Source: Chloroflexota bacterium (GTDB taxonomy: Bacteria; Chloroflexota; Dormibacteria; Dormibacterales; Dormibacteraceae). From it: 34,955 nt of DNA. The notes beneath the pieces were generated by a model. It saw only the letters and a list, made by a program, of their open reading frames with translations, was not told where the DNA came from and did no database searches. Below, piece after piece: positions 1 through 7,577 of this stretch. Made by a program: the position numbers and the translations under genes. Location of the stretch: contig VBIU01000004.1 of NCBI GenBank assembly GCA_005880945.1, positions 1 through 34,955 of the forward strand, given 5' to 3'. Position 1 is the first letter of the stretch. Every line of letters begins with the position of its first letter.

Positions 1-877
1 CGCGGCGCGCCTCAGCCTCTACCTCGTCAGGCGGACCGTAGAGGAGGCTCGACCGCTGCCCGAGGCCGCCCATCACCGCACGGCCGCTCATCGTCCGGCC
101 CTCGACCAGCGACGGATTGCCCTGGTTGTGGACCGACCAGCTGACCGCCTGCGCCGGCAGGTCGTGGGCCAGACCGAAATTGAGGTTGGACCCGCAGAGG
201 TGGACCGCATTGAACCAAGCCTCGCGCGGCAGCCGCTCCAGGACGCCGACGTCAATGGGCAGCACCAGCTCGCGATAGACCGCCTCCGGCATCGCGTCCC
301 GGCTCGCGTAGCCGGAGATCGCGTAGAAGATCCCCGCGGCGCCTGACTTGACCGATCGCTTTGCGAACTCGACGAGAACGTCCGCGATCCTGTCCAGCGC
401 GGGGCGCACAAGATCGGGATTCTTGCGCAGCTCCCGCACGACCCGCGACTTCGACTTTCCAACCAGGTAGCCGGCGACGGTGAGCGGGCTGAACACTGTC
501 TGTATGACCGGCACTCCGGAGCCCAGATCGTCTACAACGAGGCCCAACGATTCGACCTGGTCGAGTAGAGCCTTGGGGTTTGTCTCAGCGACAGACTGCC
601 ACGCTTCGAGGTCGGGCACCGCGGTGCTGACCAGCACTGGGCCCTTGAGGCGGTGCCCGGCCGGCTTGTAAACCGAGCCGAACGCTTCCGCGAAGCAGGT
701 GGCACGTGGCTGGAACTTCACGAAATCCCAGCCGAACTGGCGTGCACGTTCGACTGTCACTCGGGCCAGCTCGGACGGCGACCACTCCTCGCGGTACGTG
801 TGTCCCCACGCGGCTACCGGCGGCCGGTCGGCGACCCCCATCGCTAGAGCGGCTTCCACCCTTCCACGGCCATCCAT
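1..877 (-). CDS. Uroporphyrinogen decarboxylase (URO-D) superfamily protein, 3' end cut by window edge
   Basis: About 292 residues are visible and the gene continues past base 1. The start is placed at the ATG at 875-877 because it gives the N-terminus MDGRGRVEAAL followed by DRPPVAAWGH. That is the usual opening of URO-D-superfamily proteins (GRERV-x-AAL, then DRxPV). An internal ATG at 839-841 would remove this motif. Further family features are the early WDFVKFQPRAT segment and an HLCGSN segment near residue 230, matching the conserved H-x-CG region shared with corrinoid methyltransferase relatives. The family decarboxylates uroporphyrinogen III or transfers methyl groups to or from cobamides. 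No heme or corrinoid gene is in view, so the substrate cannot be named. It is divergent from the glc operon with only 24 bases to the nearest possible start. Confidence 0.85.
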   Translation of the reverse strand, partial: MDGRGRVEAALAMGVADRPPVAAWGHTYREEWSPSELARVTVERARQFGWDFVKFQPRATCFAEAFGSVYKPAGHRLKGPVLVSTAVPDLEAWQSVAETNPKALLDQVESLGLVVDDLGSGVPVIQTVFSPLTVAGYLVGKSKSRVVRELRKNPDLVRPALDRIADVLVEFAKRSVKSGAAGIFYAISGYASRDAMPEAVYRELVLPIDVGVLERLPREAWFNAVHLCGSNLNFGLAHDLPAQAVSWSVHNQGNPSLVEGRTMSGRAVMGGLGQRSSLLYGPPDEVEAEARR

Positions 878-901
878 CGTTTCGAGTTTAAGCTGGACTC
901 G

Positions 902-1237
902 GTGACCATCGAGTCCGACGCCGCCCGGCTCCGAGCCGCCGCCGAGGCGAAGCCGATGAAACTGCCTGTCAACCGGCGTGTAGACGAGCGACACCACGCA
1001 GTCACGCCAGACGGCCTCTCGGTCTGGTACACGATCCAGGTATCGCCCCACAGCCGCATACAGGAGGCGGTCTTCGAGCGCGCCGACCGCATGCCGACCG
1101 ATGAAGAGTGCGCCCGCTGGCTCCGCCTTCTCGTCGTCGGACCCGATGCGATCGAGGCGCCGGGCCTGCCGGGAGCCATGACTCGCCGCTTCGAAGCGTT
1201 CGAGCGGAGTCCGGAGCGCGAGGCACCCCTGGCCTGA
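902..1237 (+). CDS. Unknown 111-residue protein heading the glcDEF operon
   Basis: I do not recognise the family. The protein is soluble, about 111 residues, with a central WYTIQVSPHSR segment and a following predicted helix (DEECARWLRLLV). There is no signal peptide, membrane span or metal motif. The GTG at 902 is chosen because codons 902-955 already show the strong G/C third-position bias of coding sequence. An alternative ATG at 956, preceded by GAGG at good spacing, would give 93 residues and leave more room for a promoter. Its stop overlaps the glcD start (TGATG at 1235-1239), so it is translationally coupled to glycolate oxidase and probably serves or modulates it; that role is inferred from position only. 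Confidence 0.7.
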   Translation: MTIESDAARLRAAAEAKPMKLPVNRRVDERHHAVTPDGLSVWYTIQVSPHSRIQEAVFERADRMPTDEECARWLRLLVVGPDAIEAPGLPGAMTRRFEAFERSPEREAPLA

Positions 1238-2679
1238 TGTCAATGCAGCCCCAGGTCGTGGCAGAGCTGCGGAGCGTGGTCGGTCGTGACCATGTGATCG
1301 ATGGCGCCAACGACCTGCGCATCTTCGCGCGCGACGCATCCATCGAAGGGGCGATGCCCGACGCTGTCGTCCTGCCCGCCAACAGCGCCGAGGTTGCGGC
1401 GGTGGTGCGGCTCGCCGCCAAGCATCGGGTTCCTGTCGTGCCGCGCGGAGCCGGCACTGGCCTTTCCGGTGGCGCCGTCACCATCCGCGGTGGCATCGCG
1501 CTTCAGATGACGCGCATGCGCCGCATCCTCGAGATCGACCCGGTGGGGCAAACCGCGCTCGTCGAGCCGGGCGTCGTCAACCAGGAGCTCTCCCTGGCCG
1601 CGGCGTCGCATGGCCTCTTCTACGCGCCCGACCCCTCGAGTCAGAAGGCATGCACGATCGGCGGCAACGCAGCGGAGAACTCAGGCGGCCCGCACTGCCT
1701 CTACTACGGCGTGACGACCAATCACGTCCTGGGCATGGAGGTCGTGTTCGCGGACGGCAGCGTCCATTGGGTGAGCGGCGACACGCCCGACCGCATCGGC
1801 CTCGACCTGTGCGGCATCCTCGTCGGCTCGGAGGGGACGCTCTGCACCATCACCAAGGTCAAGGTGCGCTTGCTCAGGCAGCCGCCGACCGTCGCCACCA
1901 TGCTCGCGGCGTTTCCGACTGTCGAGAGCGCCAGCCACGCGGTCTCGGCGGTGATCGCGCGTGGCATCGTCCCGGCCGCGCTGGAGATGATGGACCAGGT
2001 CACCGTCGGCGCCGTTGAGGCGCACTATCACGCCGGTTATCCCACCGACGCCGGCGCCGTCCTCCTGGTCGAGGTCGACGGCATCGCTGAGTCCACGCGC
2101 GAGCTGATGTCGGCGATACGCGAGGTGCTCGCAGCGAACGAGGGCTATGCGATGCGCGAGGCGAAGACTCCCGCCGAGCGCGAGCTGCTGTGGGCAGGGC
2201 GCAAGGGCGCAATCGGCGCGCTGGGGCGGATCAAACCCAACTACTACCTGCACGATGGCGTCGTCCCACGGACCAAGCTCCCGCAGATTCTGTCTGCTGT
2301 CGGCGAGATCGGTGAGCACTACAAGCTGCCGGTCGCGAACGTCTTCCACGCGGGTGACGGCAACCTTCACCCCAACATCCTTTTCGACCTCCGCGACCAC
2401 GGCGTTCTGGATCAGGTGGAGAGCGCCGGCGAAGAGATGCTCAGGGCGGTCATAGAATTTGGCGGCGCGCTTTCGGGCGAACATGGGATCGGGCTCGAGA
2501 AGAGTGCGTTCATGCCATGGGTCTTCAGCCCAGACGACCTCTACGTGATGCACCAGGTCAAGGACGTGCTCGATCCCGACGGCATCATGAACCCCGGCAA
2601 AGTGTTCCCCGACCCGGATCGCAAGCGAGCGCGCCTGGCGGGACGTACCGGGCTCGCGATCGAGGCGAAATGGTGGTGA
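1237..2679 (+). CDS. glcD: Glycolate oxidase FAD-binding subunit GlcD
   Basis: FAD-linked oxidoreductase of the GlcD/D-lactate dehydrogenase type, 480 residues (family about 480-500). It oxidises glycolate or another 2-hydroxyacid to the 2-oxoacid and passes electrons through GlcE/GlcF. Visible are the PCMH-type FAD loop VPRGAGTGLSGGAV near residue 67, the GNAAENSGG segment typical of GlcD, and the C-terminal motifs FHAGDGNLHPN and GALSGEHGIGLEK of the FAD-oxidase C domain. The ATG at 1237 is preferred although the frame is open upstream to 1108, because it overlaps the preceding stop as TGATG and starts right at the family N-terminus. First of three adjacent subunit genes; glcE overlaps its 3' end. 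D-lactate as substrate cannot be excluded. Confidence 0.93.
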   Translation: MSMQPQVVAELRSVVGRDHVIDGANDLRIFARDASIEGAMPDAVVLPANSAEVAAVVRLAAKHRVPVVPRGAGTGLSGGAVTIRGGIALQMTRMRRILEIDPVGQTALVEPGVVNQELSLAAASHGLFYAPDPSSQKACTIGGNAAENSGGPHCLYYGVTTNHVLGMEVVFADGSVHWVSGDTPDRIGLDLCGILVGSEGTLCTITKVKVRLLRQPPTVATMLAAFPTVESASHAVSAVIARGIVPAALEMMDQVTVGAVEAHYHAGYPTDAGAVLLVEVDGIAESTRELMSAIREVLAANEGYAMREAKTPAERELLWAGRKGAIGALGRIKPNYYLHDGVVPRTKLPQILSAVGEIGEHYKLPVANVFHAGDGNLHPNILFDLRDHGVLDQVESAGEEMLRAVIEFGGALSGEHGIGLEKSAFMPWVFSPDDLYVMHQVKDVLDPDGIMNPGKVFPDPDRKRARLAGRTGLAIEAKWW

Positions 2680-3764
2680 AGGCGCCCGCGGTCGAACGGC
2701 CGGGCAGCGCGGAAGAAGTCGCGACCCGACTTCGTGAGGCCGCCGAGGCTCGATTGGCGGTCACTCCGGTCGGCGGTGGCCGGGCGAGCGGGATGGGCGA
2801 CTCGACCGACCCATGCGACGTGGAGATTCGTACGTCTCGGCTCGATCGCGTGCTCGAGCACTCGCAAGCCGACATGGTCGTCAGCGTCGAGGCGGGCATC
2901 ACGGTGGAGGCGCTCCAGGCCGCCCTGTTGAAGAAGGGCCAGTTCCTTCCCCTCGATCCCTTCAACTCGCCTGGGCACACCATCGGCGGCCTCCTGGCGA
3001 GCGGCTGGACCGGCCCCCTACGCATGCGCTTCGGGTCCCCCCGCGACTTCCTTATCGGCATTCGGGTCGCATTGCCGGATGGACGACTGGCGAGCGCGGG
3101 CGGTCGCGTGGTCAAGAACGTCAGCGGCTACGACATGATGAAGCTCCATCTCGGCGCGCTCGGCTCGCTGGGCGTGATAGTGGCTGCGTCGTTCAAGGTC
3201 TTCCCCACTCCGCTGCATGACGTCACTGTCGAGTCCTCGCATGCATCGTTGGAAGAGGGTCTGGCCGCGAGCGACAAGGCGCTTGGGCTGCCTCTTGCAC
3301 CCTCCGCCCTTGAGCTCTTCTCGAGCGGCCGCGTGCTCGCCCGCTTCCTGGGCAGCCGGGATGCGGTGGAGCGCATGGTCGGAGAGCTGGGCTGGTCGAA
3401 AACAGATGCGTCAGCGTGGACGCAGCACTCGCGGCGAGGACCGGAGAATTGGGCGCGCATCGCTGTTCCTCGCCACAAGCTGCGCCCGACCCTGCTCGGG
3501 CTGCCCCTGGACGCCGAGTGGTGGGCGTCGCCCGGCGTGGGCGTGGTGCATTGGACGGTTGCGAACGATCCTGAACGGGTGCGCGACGCACGATCGGCCG
3601 CCGAGGCGGCGGGCGGATCCCTGGTGCTCATGGCCGCGCCGGCGGAGCTCAAACGCGCGATCGGCGCCTGGGGCACGCCGCCTCCGACGCTCGCCCTGAT
3701 GCAGCGTCTCAAGGCTGCGTTCGATCCGCAGCACGTGCTCAACCCGGGCAGGTTCGTCGTCTGA
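2670..3764 (+). CDS. glcE: Glycolate oxidase FAD-binding subunit GlcE
   Basis: Second FAD-binding subunit of glycolate oxidase, about 364 residues, comparable with E. coli GlcE (about 350). The N-terminal PCMH domain carries TPVGGGRASGMG, then DPFNSPGHTIGGLLASGW, then GGRVVKNVSGYDM; the last is a strong GlcE signature. The C-terminus FDPQHVLNPGRF is the usual end of this family. The start is the ATG at 2670, inside the last codons of glcD; GTG codons at 2673 and 2676 are alternatives and would change the protein by one or two residues. Its stop TGA shares bases with the glcF ATG (TGATG), so the three subunits should be made in equal amounts. Confidence 0.92.
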   Translation: MVVKAPAVERPGSAEEVATRLREAAEARLAVTPVGGGRASGMGDSTDPCDVEIRTSRLDRVLEHSQADMVVSVEAGITVEALQAALLKKGQFLPLDPFNSPGHTIGGLLASGWTGPLRMRFGSPRDFLIGIRVALPDGRLASAGGRVVKNVSGYDMMKLHLGALGSLGVIVAASFKVFPTPLHDVTVESSHASLEEGLAASDKALGLPLAPSALELFSSGRVLARFLGSRDAVERMVGELGWSKTDASAWTQHSRRGPENWARIAVPRHKLRPTLLGLPLDAEWWASPGVGVVHWTVANDPERVRDARSAAEAAGGSLVLMAAPAELKRAIGAWGTPPPTLALMQRLKAAFDPQHVLNPGRFVV

Positions 3765-4960
3765 TGGCGTTCGATCTCTTGAAGGACGACGACCTCGCCA
3801 CCTGCGTGCATTGCGGCCTGTGCCTCGACGCATGCCCCACATTCCGCGTCACCGGCCTGGAGACGGAATCGCCGCGCGGGCGTATTCAGCTGATGACCGA
3901 GTGGAAGCGGGGCTCCCTCCCATTCACCGAGGAACAGGCTCGACACATCGACCTGTGTCTCGGCTGCAGGACATGCGAGGCTGTCTGCCCTTCGGGGGTC
4001 CCGTACGGCCGCATCATCGAAGCCGGACGCGCCGACATGGAGCGCGCAAGGCGTCCCGCGACAAAGAGATGGCTCGCGCGCACCGCGCTTCGGCAGCTCG
4101 TGTCGCACCCCACGCGACTACGCGCGTTCGGCGCGATGACCCGGATGGCGCAGACCGTCGGAGTGACGGGCGCAGTCCGCTCCGGCCGCCAGCTACCTCG
4201 ACTAAGAGCCCCTTTTCGCGCTCCGCAGGGCGACGTGGCGCCTGCGATCGGCGAGAGGCGCCACCGCGTCGCCTTCCTGGTCGGGTGCGTGATGCCGATC
4301 CTGTACCCGCAATCGCACGAGGCCGCCGTGCGCTTGCTTCAGCTCGCGGGTTGCGAAGTCTGGTTTCCACCCGGAGAGCGTTGCTGCGGTGCGCTCCTCG
4401 CGCACAACGGAGACCTCGATGGAGCCGCGCTCCTGCGTGACGCGAACACGAGCGTCTATGCCGGCGAACAATTCGACGCGCTGGTCGTCGACTCGGCCGG
4501 ATGCGGCGCTCACCTCAAGGACTTCTATCCCGAGCTGAAGGGGCGGGTCAAGGACCTTACGGAATGGCTTGCCGAAGTCGGTCTGCCGCCTGCGAACAAC
4601 GAGGTGAAGCTGCGCGTGACCTATCAGGACGCGTGCCATCTCGCGCACGCCCAGCGCATCCGCAAGCAACCCCGCGACCTCATTCGCGCGATGCCAGGTG
4701 TCGAGCTCGTCGAGATGCGCCATCCCGAGATCTGCTGCGGCGCCGCGGGACTCTACAGCACGCTGGAGCCGTCGATGTCCGCACGAATCCTCAAGGAGAA
4801 GATGGACGACATGCTCGGCACGCGCGCCGAGATCGTGGTCACCGCCAACCCCGGCTGCCAGATGCAGCTCGCCACTGGGATCCGCTCACGCGGCTCCAAT
4901 ATGAACGTCGAACATGTTGCGGAGCTACTGCTCCGCGCTTACTCCGCTCCCTCCCCCTGA
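3764..4960 (+). CDS. glcF: Glycolate oxidase iron-sulfur subunit GlcF
   Basis: Electron-transfer subunit, 398 residues. Two ferredoxin-like 4Fe-4S motifs are complete: Cys14, 17, 20, 24 with a following Pro, and Cys65, 68, 71, 75 with a following Pro. Two CCG (cysteine-rich) domains follow, seen as GERCCGALLAHNGD and PEICCGAAGLYS, with the partner cysteines in FLVGC and TANPGC. These domains probably bind further cofactors and hand electrons to the respiratory quinone pool, as in the related GlpC and HdrD proteins. The start overlaps the glcE stop. The stop codon and the last few codons lie inside copy 1 of the dispersed hairpin repeat (4947-4994), so the C-terminal SAPSP is repeat-derived. 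Confidence 0.94.
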   Translation: MAFDLLKDDDLATCVHCGLCLDACPTFRVTGLETESPRGRIQLMTEWKRGSLPFTEEQARHIDLCLGCRTCEAVCPSGVPYGRIIEAGRADMERARRPATKRWLARTALRQLVSHPTRLRAFGAMTRMAQTVGVTGAVRSGRQLPRLRAPFRAPQGDVAPAIGERRHRVAFLVGCVMPILYPQSHEAAVRLLQLAGCEVWFPPGERCCGALLAHNGDLDGAALLRDANTSVYAGEQFDALVVDSAGCGAHLKDFYPELKGRVKDLTEWLAEVGLPPANNEVKLRVTYQDACHLAHAQRIRKQPRDLIRAMPGVELVEMRHPEICCGAAGLYSTLEPSMSARILKEKMDDMLGTRAEIVVTANPGCQMQLATGIRSRGSNMNVEHVAELLLRAYSAPSP

Positions 4961-4994
4961 AGGGGAGAGGGCCGGGGAGCGGGGTCCGAGCCGG
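4947..4994. repeat. Dispersed GC-rich hairpin repeat, copy 1
   Basis: Contains CTCCCC-CTGAA-GGGGAG, a perfect 6-bp stem with a 5-base loop, then a G-rich tail GGGGAGCGGGG. The tail recurs at 13094-13105 and in altered form at 14724-14735 and 12515-12526. This copy lies between the convergent glcF and PP2C genes, overlaps the glcF stop, and could act as a two-way transcription terminator or mRNA 3' stabiliser, though it lacks a T-run. Confidence 0.6.
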
Positions 4995-5003
4995 CAAGAT
5001 TCG

Positions 5004-5777
5004 CTAGCGCTTGAGCCTTGGCAGCGTGGCCGTCTTGGTGACGTCGACCTCGACCCGCGCGACCGCAACAGTCACGTTGTCAGGGGCGCCGAGCTCGCGG
5101 CAGCGAGCGATGACGCGCTGAATCGCCTTGTCGAGATCGGCGTCCTTGAGAAGGCTGCCCATCTCGTCGACGCTCACGCCCGCGGTCTCCACGCCGTCGC
5201 TGCAGAGCACCACCGTGTCGCCCTCTTCGATCTTCATCTTGTCGGTGAACGACTGGATCGATTCCCACACGCCGACCGCGCGCGTGAGTCGATGCTTGAG
5301 CGGATGGCCCTCGGCCTCCTCCGGCTTGATCACGCCAAGCCGCACCTGCTCGGCCGGCCATGAATGGTCCTGTGAGATGAGCTTGGCGCTCCCGTTGCGG
5401 AAGAGGTACGCCGGGCTGTCCCCGACGTTCAGGAGTCCCAGCTCGCTACCCCGTATCGCGACCACGACCACCGTGCTGCCCATGCCCTTCCACTCGGTGT
5501 TCTCCTCGGCCGCTTCGAACACTGCCGAGTTGGCCTGCTTGCACGCTCTCTTCAAGCGATCGACATCAGGCCCCTCATCTCCATCCTCCGCCAGCACGCG
5601 AGTAATCGTCTTCGAAGCGATCGAGCTGGCGGTCTGCCCTGCGGCATGCCCACCCATGCCGTCGCAAACGACCAGCAGCGTGTCGAGCCCCGCCTTGTTG
5701 CGCCAGACGACGACGGCGTCCTCGTTCTCCTCTCGCTCGAGGCCAGGATCTGTCGCCCAGGCGACACGCAGACGCAA
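5004..5777 (-). CDS. PP2C-family serine/threonine protein phosphatase
   Basis: Metal-dependent protein phosphatase of the PP2C/Stp1 type, 257 residues, a catalytic domain without membrane anchor. Visible metal-binding and fold motifs: ENEDA (residues 17-21), CDGMGGHAAG (38-47), GDSPAYL, LCSDGVE and GAPDNVTV near the C-terminus. It removes phosphate from Ser/Thr of proteins phosphorylated by Hanks-type kinases; no such kinase is in this window. The start is TTG at 5775-5777, one base after the stop of the FHA gene, giving MRLRVAWATDPG, the usual N-terminus; there is no in-frame ATG nearby. The pairing with an FHA protein, a phosphothreonine reader, suggests one signalling unit. Confidence 0.92.
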   Translation of the reverse strand: MRLRVAWATDPGLEREENEDAVVVWRNKAGLDTLLVVCDGMGGHAAGQTASSIASKTITRVLAEDGDEGPDVDRLKRACKQANSAVFEAAEENTEWKGMGSTVVVVAIRGSELGLLNVGDSPAYLFRNGSAKLISQDHSWPAEQVRLGVIKPEEAEGHPLKHRLTRAVGVWESIQSFTDKMKIEEGDTVVLCSDGVETAGVSVDEMGSLLKDADLDKAIQRVIARCRELGAPDNVTVAVARVEVDVTKTATLPRLKR

Positions 5778-5778
5778 G

Positions 5779-7482
5779 TTACGAACCGAGGAGCGAGAAG
5801 TGAACCGCGTTCTGACCGACGGTTATCCGGTCGTCGTGATTGAGTTCCTTCTCTTGCACCGGTTCTCCATTGACGAGAGTTCCGTTGGTGCTGCCAAGGT
5901 CCACGATCCAGAACTGCTCCCCACGTCGCTCGACGCGCGCGTGATGTCCGCTGGTCGCCGGGTCGCGAAGAATCAGGTCGTTGTCCGGCGACCTGCCCAT
6001 GCGAAGGGCGGTCTCGGTGGCGCGATAGGTGTGGCCAGCGTCGGGCCCTGATTCGATGGTCAGCTCCGCTTGCGGTCCGGCTCCGGGCCTCGTGCGGATG
6101 AGCGGCTGGGTGGGTCCGCCGATGACGGCGGTATCCGGGATCGCCGGGGGGGTCGGCGGCGGCGGCTGCCACGCCGGCATCAGGGTGGTCGACTCGTGCG
6201 CCTCACCCTCCGAGCCCATGCCCGCAGGAATGGTCGCCGCGATATCCGGGACCTGCGCCTGCGCCGGTGGTTCCGGCGCGGCTGTCGGCGGAGCCTCCCA
6301 GGGAGGCTGAACGGGAGCCGGCGGTTCAGGTTCGGCCGCCGACTCGGCCGGCGCGGCCTCCGGTGCGTACCCGGCGGCGCCCGCGGACAGCTCTCGCGAC
6401 GTAGCCGAGCTCGGTGGATACGGAGCCGGCGGCGGAGGCGGCGTGAGTGGCGGCGCCCAGGCGGCGGCTGGTGCGGGCGGGGCCGATGCGGCCGGCGCGG
6501 GTGGCGCCGGCGACTGGCCCGGTGGAGGTGCAGACCATGACGGAGGAGGCGGCGGCGGGGCCCCCCACGAAGGCGCTGCCGGCGCCGCCGGCTCTTCGGT
6601 CTTAGGGACGTCCCATGAAGAAGCGGCGGCCGGCTCGTTCCAAGAAGGGGCAGGCGGCGCCTCTGGCGGGGAGCTGGCGGGCGGCGATCCCCAGTCGGTG
6701 GTGGCCGGGGCCGGCGCTGCCTGGGGCGGCGCGGCGTCCCAGGAAGGCGATGGCGGTGGATTCCATCCACCGCCGGCGGGAGCCGCGGGCGCAGCAGGTT
6801 CCGCCGGAGGCGATCCCCAGGTCGGGGCGGGAGGCGCTCCCGCCGGCGTCGGCGGTGGGGGCGCAGCCGGCATCGGCGCAGGGGGCGGCGCGGACGTGGG
6901 CGCGGGTGGTGCCGGCGTGCCGGCCGGTGGAGGCGCGCCCCAGGCGGGCGCGGGGGCGGGTGCTCCCCAGCTCGGGGCGGCCGCCGGCGGCCCCGGGGGT
7001 GCGGGGGGAGGCACCGAGTCGGGCGGAGGCGGCGGCACGCCGCCGGCCCCCCAGCTCGGCGCGGCGGGCTGCGTGGGTCCGGGCGCGGCGGCGGGTGAGC
7101 CCCATGCCGGCGGCGCCGGTGCGCCCCAGGCGGGGGCCGGCCCTGGAGGAGTTCCCGCCGCCGGCGGAGCCGCTGCCGGGGAGCCCCACGTCGCCTGGCC
7201 GGCCTTGGCTGGTCCGGACGCGGACTGGTCCCAGTTCGGCGAGCCGGGAGGGACCACCACAGTCGCCGCGACAGGGCTGGTGGCGTGCGCTCCGGCAGGC
7301 GGCGCCCACGTGGTGGCTACACCCGAGCTCCCGGGATTAGAGGATGACTGAGGGCGCGAGGACGCGGGCCGCACGGGCGGCGCCACCTTCCTGTGGGTGC
7401 GGCGCCGGCGCGTAAATAGATAAAGGATGGCGACGAACACCGCGAGCGGCGCCAGGACGAGTATTCCGTAAACAGGGTCCAT
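5779..7482 (-). CDS. Membrane-anchored FHA-domain protein with long Pro/Ala/Trp-rich linker
   Basis: 567 residues in three parts. Residues about 6-24 (YGILVLAPLAVFVAILYLF) form one membrane span followed by a basic stop-transfer RRRRTHRK. Residues about 30-465 are low complexity, mostly Pro and Ala, with roughly twenty tryptophans in short repeats of the type WG[AS]P. Residues about 472-567 are a complete FHA domain with GRS (496-498), SGHHARV and STNG (531-534), the phosphothreonine-binding residues. It probably docks phosphorylated partners at the inner membrane surface, with the PP2C gene directly downstream (one base between them). The ATG at 7480-7482 is preceded by GGGAGG. The antisense strand of the linker has long spurious frames caused by its composition. 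Confidence 0.88.
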   Translation of the reverse strand: MDPVYGILVLAPLAVFVAILYLFTRRRRTHRKVAPPVRPASSRPQSSSNPGSSGVATTWAPPAGAHATSPVAATVVVPPGSPNWDQSASGPAKAGQATWGSPAAAPPAAGTPPGPAPAWGAPAPPAWGSPAAAPGPTQPAAPSWGAGGVPPPPPDSVPPPAPPGPPAAAPSWGAPAPAPAWGAPPPAGTPAPPAPTSAPPPAPMPAAPPPPTPAGAPPAPTWGSPPAEPAAPAAPAGGGWNPPPSPSWDAAPPQAAPAPATTDWGSPPASSPPEAPPAPSWNEPAAASSWDVPKTEEPAAPAAPSWGAPPPPPPSWSAPPPGQSPAPPAPAASAPPAPAAAWAPPLTPPPPPAPYPPSSATSRELSAGAAGYAPEAAPAESAAEPEPPAPVQPPWEAPPTAAPEPPAQAQVPDIAATIPAGMGSEGEAHESTTLMPAWQPPPPTPPAIPDTAVIGGPTQPLIRTRPGAGPQAELTIESGPDAGHTYRATETALRMGRSPDNDLILRDPATSGHHARVERRGEQFWIVDLGSTNGTLVNGEPVQEKELNHDDRITVGQNAVHFSLLGS

Positions 7483-7547
7483 CCGGTGGGGGGCCTCCCT
7501 TCTGCCGAATCCGGCTACTCATTTATTACGAAAGTTGTCAGCGCCTG

Positions 7548-7576
7548 AAGTATGGCAGCCGACATATTCGAGTCAA
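7548..7576 (-). promoter_or_regulatory. Probable promoter of the FHA-PP2C operon
   Basis: Read on the minus strand: TTGACT at 7576-7571, then ATACTT at 7553-7548 (17-base spacer; CATACT with 16 bases is an alternative). It starts one base after the stop codon of the GH2 gene and lies in the 95-base gap before the FHA start. It would give a leader of about 58 bases containing the GGGAGG ribosome-binding site. Confidence 0.5.
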
Positions 7577-7577
7577 G

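Noticed and set aside
6443-7351. 302-residue Gly/Ala-rich plus-strand frame opposite the FHA linker
   Set aside because: It is the complement of the Pro/Ala codons (GGC/GCC runs) of the FHA gene and has no independent features.
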